A DNA stretch of 64,000 nt from Bostrychus sinensis. Taxonomy: Eukaryota; Chordata; Actinopteri; Gobiiformes; Eleotridae. Under the pieces are notes generated by a model. That model ran no database searches. It saw only the letters and a program-made list of their open reading frames with translations, and had not been told where the DNA came from. A program made the position numbers and the translations under genes. Positions 63,126 through 64,000 of this stretch are shown here, in pieces; position 1 is the stretch's first letter, and every line of letters starts with the position of its first letter. The stretch lies in assembly GCA_020698575.1 (NCBI GenBank), contig CM036244.1, positions 443,501 to 507,500 on the forward strand, given 5' to 3'.

Positions 63126-63245
63126 CATCTTTCTGTTTTATTTACATTTTAATCCCACTCATGAATCTCTCTCTGGTCCCTGTGACCTGACCTCCTCTGC
63201 TCCTGGTCCTGGTCTGGCCCAGGTCTACCGCTGGCCCCTGTGTTT

Positions 63246-63497
63246 GCAGTACTGTGTAGTACTGAGTAGTACTGTGCAGTATTGAGTAGTACTGTGCAGT
63301 ACTGAGTAGTACTGAGTAGTACTGTGCAGTACTGTGCGGTACTGAGTAGTACTGTGCAGAACTGTGCAGTACTGAGTAGTACTGAGTAGTACTGTGCAGT
63401 ATTGAGTAGTACTGAGTAGTACTGAGTAGTACTGAGTAGTCCTGTGCAGTACTGTGCAGTACTGTGCAGTACTGAGTAGTACTGTGCAGTACTGAGT
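63246..63497. repeat. 10-bp minisatellite AGTACTGAGT / AGTACTGTGC
   Basis: About 25 units in two main variants. Frames reading TQYYSVLHS are artefacts. Confidence 0.95.
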
Positions 63498-63636
63498 ACT
63501 CTGTGTGGTATTTCCCACACTTCCTATGGGCCACCTGTTCTTGGGCACTGACACTTGATCCTGAGCCGAGGAGGAACAGCTGTGGACCCCGGGTTTCCTC
63601 TGCTTCCTGTCCCACATCTGTCCACACTGACTCACT

Positions 63637-64000
63637 GGGACTGAGACCGAGACCAAGACCAAGACCGAGACTCACTGAGACCCAGACCGAGACCAAGACC
63701 GAGACCAAGACTCACTGGGACCAAGACCAAGACTCACTGAGACCGAGACCGAGACCAAGACCGAGACCAAGACCAAGACCGAGACTCACTGAGACCCAGA
63801 CCGAGACCAAGACCAAGACCGAGACCAAGACTCACTGGGACCAAGACCAAGACTCACTGAGACCAAGACTGAGACCAAGACCGAGACCAAGACCAAGACC
63901 GAGACTCACTGAGACCCAGACCGAGACCAAGACCGAGACCAAGACTCACTGGGACCAAGACCAAGACTCACTGAGACCGAGACCGAGACCGAGACCGAGA
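63637..64000. repeat. GAGACC / AAGACC array with ACTCACTG spacers
   Basis: Six-base words GAGACC, AAGACC and CAGACC, punctuated every 30-60 bp by GACTCACTG. The pattern shows a block of about 120 bp repeated three times. It runs off the right edge. Confidence 0.94.

Noticed and set aside
52827..64000. A third gene such as fgfr4 downstream of znf346
   Set aside because: In human FGFR4 follows ZNF346, but I found no kinase or Ig-domain exon in any frame here. If synteny holds it lies beyond the window.

Overview
This is vertebrate nuclear DNA, most likely from a ray-finned (teleost) fish. It carries two split genes with GT-AG introns, both identified from their translations. It is packed with fish-type repeats: hAT and other cut-and-paste elements with intact target-site duplications, tRNA-derived SINEs, and decayed LINE reverse transcriptase with the 'CCTGGTTAAATAAAGG' tail. 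There are no bacterial operons, no CRISPR array and no convincing RNA gene. The species cannot be named from sequence alone.

The first gene, minus strand (5' exon near 37.5 kb, stop at 14,798), is uimc1 (RAP80), the ubiquitin-binding subunit of the BRCA1-A DNA-repair complex. I place one non-coding exon and 18 coding exons (about 900 codons). They cover the UIM helices, the Abraxas-interacting segment, two C-x2-C-x11-H-x3-C zinc fingers and the conserved C-terminal motif. All exon phases join, but the largest exon (30,104-30,766) is open only if the reading frame shifts inside it. The second gene, plus strand (45,211-52,826), is znf346 (JAZ), a double-stranded-RNA-binding protein with four C2H2 fingers. 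I place eight coding exons, 336 codons, ending with a glutamine run in the acidic tail. In human the two genes are head-to-head neighbours with almost no gap. Here the order and orientation are kept, but about 7.6 kb separates the two 5' ends, most of it three minisatellite arrays.

Layout: 1-2,660 two satellite/minisatellite arrays; 2,660-8,400 transposon remnants, including a hAT nested in a hAT, and one CpG-rich stretch; 8,400-10,920 two related minisatellites; 11,000-14,800 transposon relics downstream of uimc1; 14,800-37,560 uimc1 with large introns carrying LINE, SINE, hAT and mariner-like inserts and four minisatellites; 37,700-44,800 three arrays between the divergent promoters; 45,180-52,830 znf346; 52,830-58,600 transposon relics; 58,600-64,000 a nearly continuous run of six different tandem arrays.

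About 18 kb (over a quarter) is tandem repeat, in some 20 arrays. The longest open frames (up to 713 codons) are artefacts of stop-free repeat units. The most interesting points are: (1) the ancestral head-to-head promoter pair apparently pried apart by minisatellites; (2) several minisatellites lying inside transposon copies; (3) three copies of a hAT element of about 970 bp with perfect 8-bp duplications; (4) an array of roughly a hundred CAGGTGAG units, each a 5' splice-site and E-box look-alike; (5) the frame conflict in uimc1.
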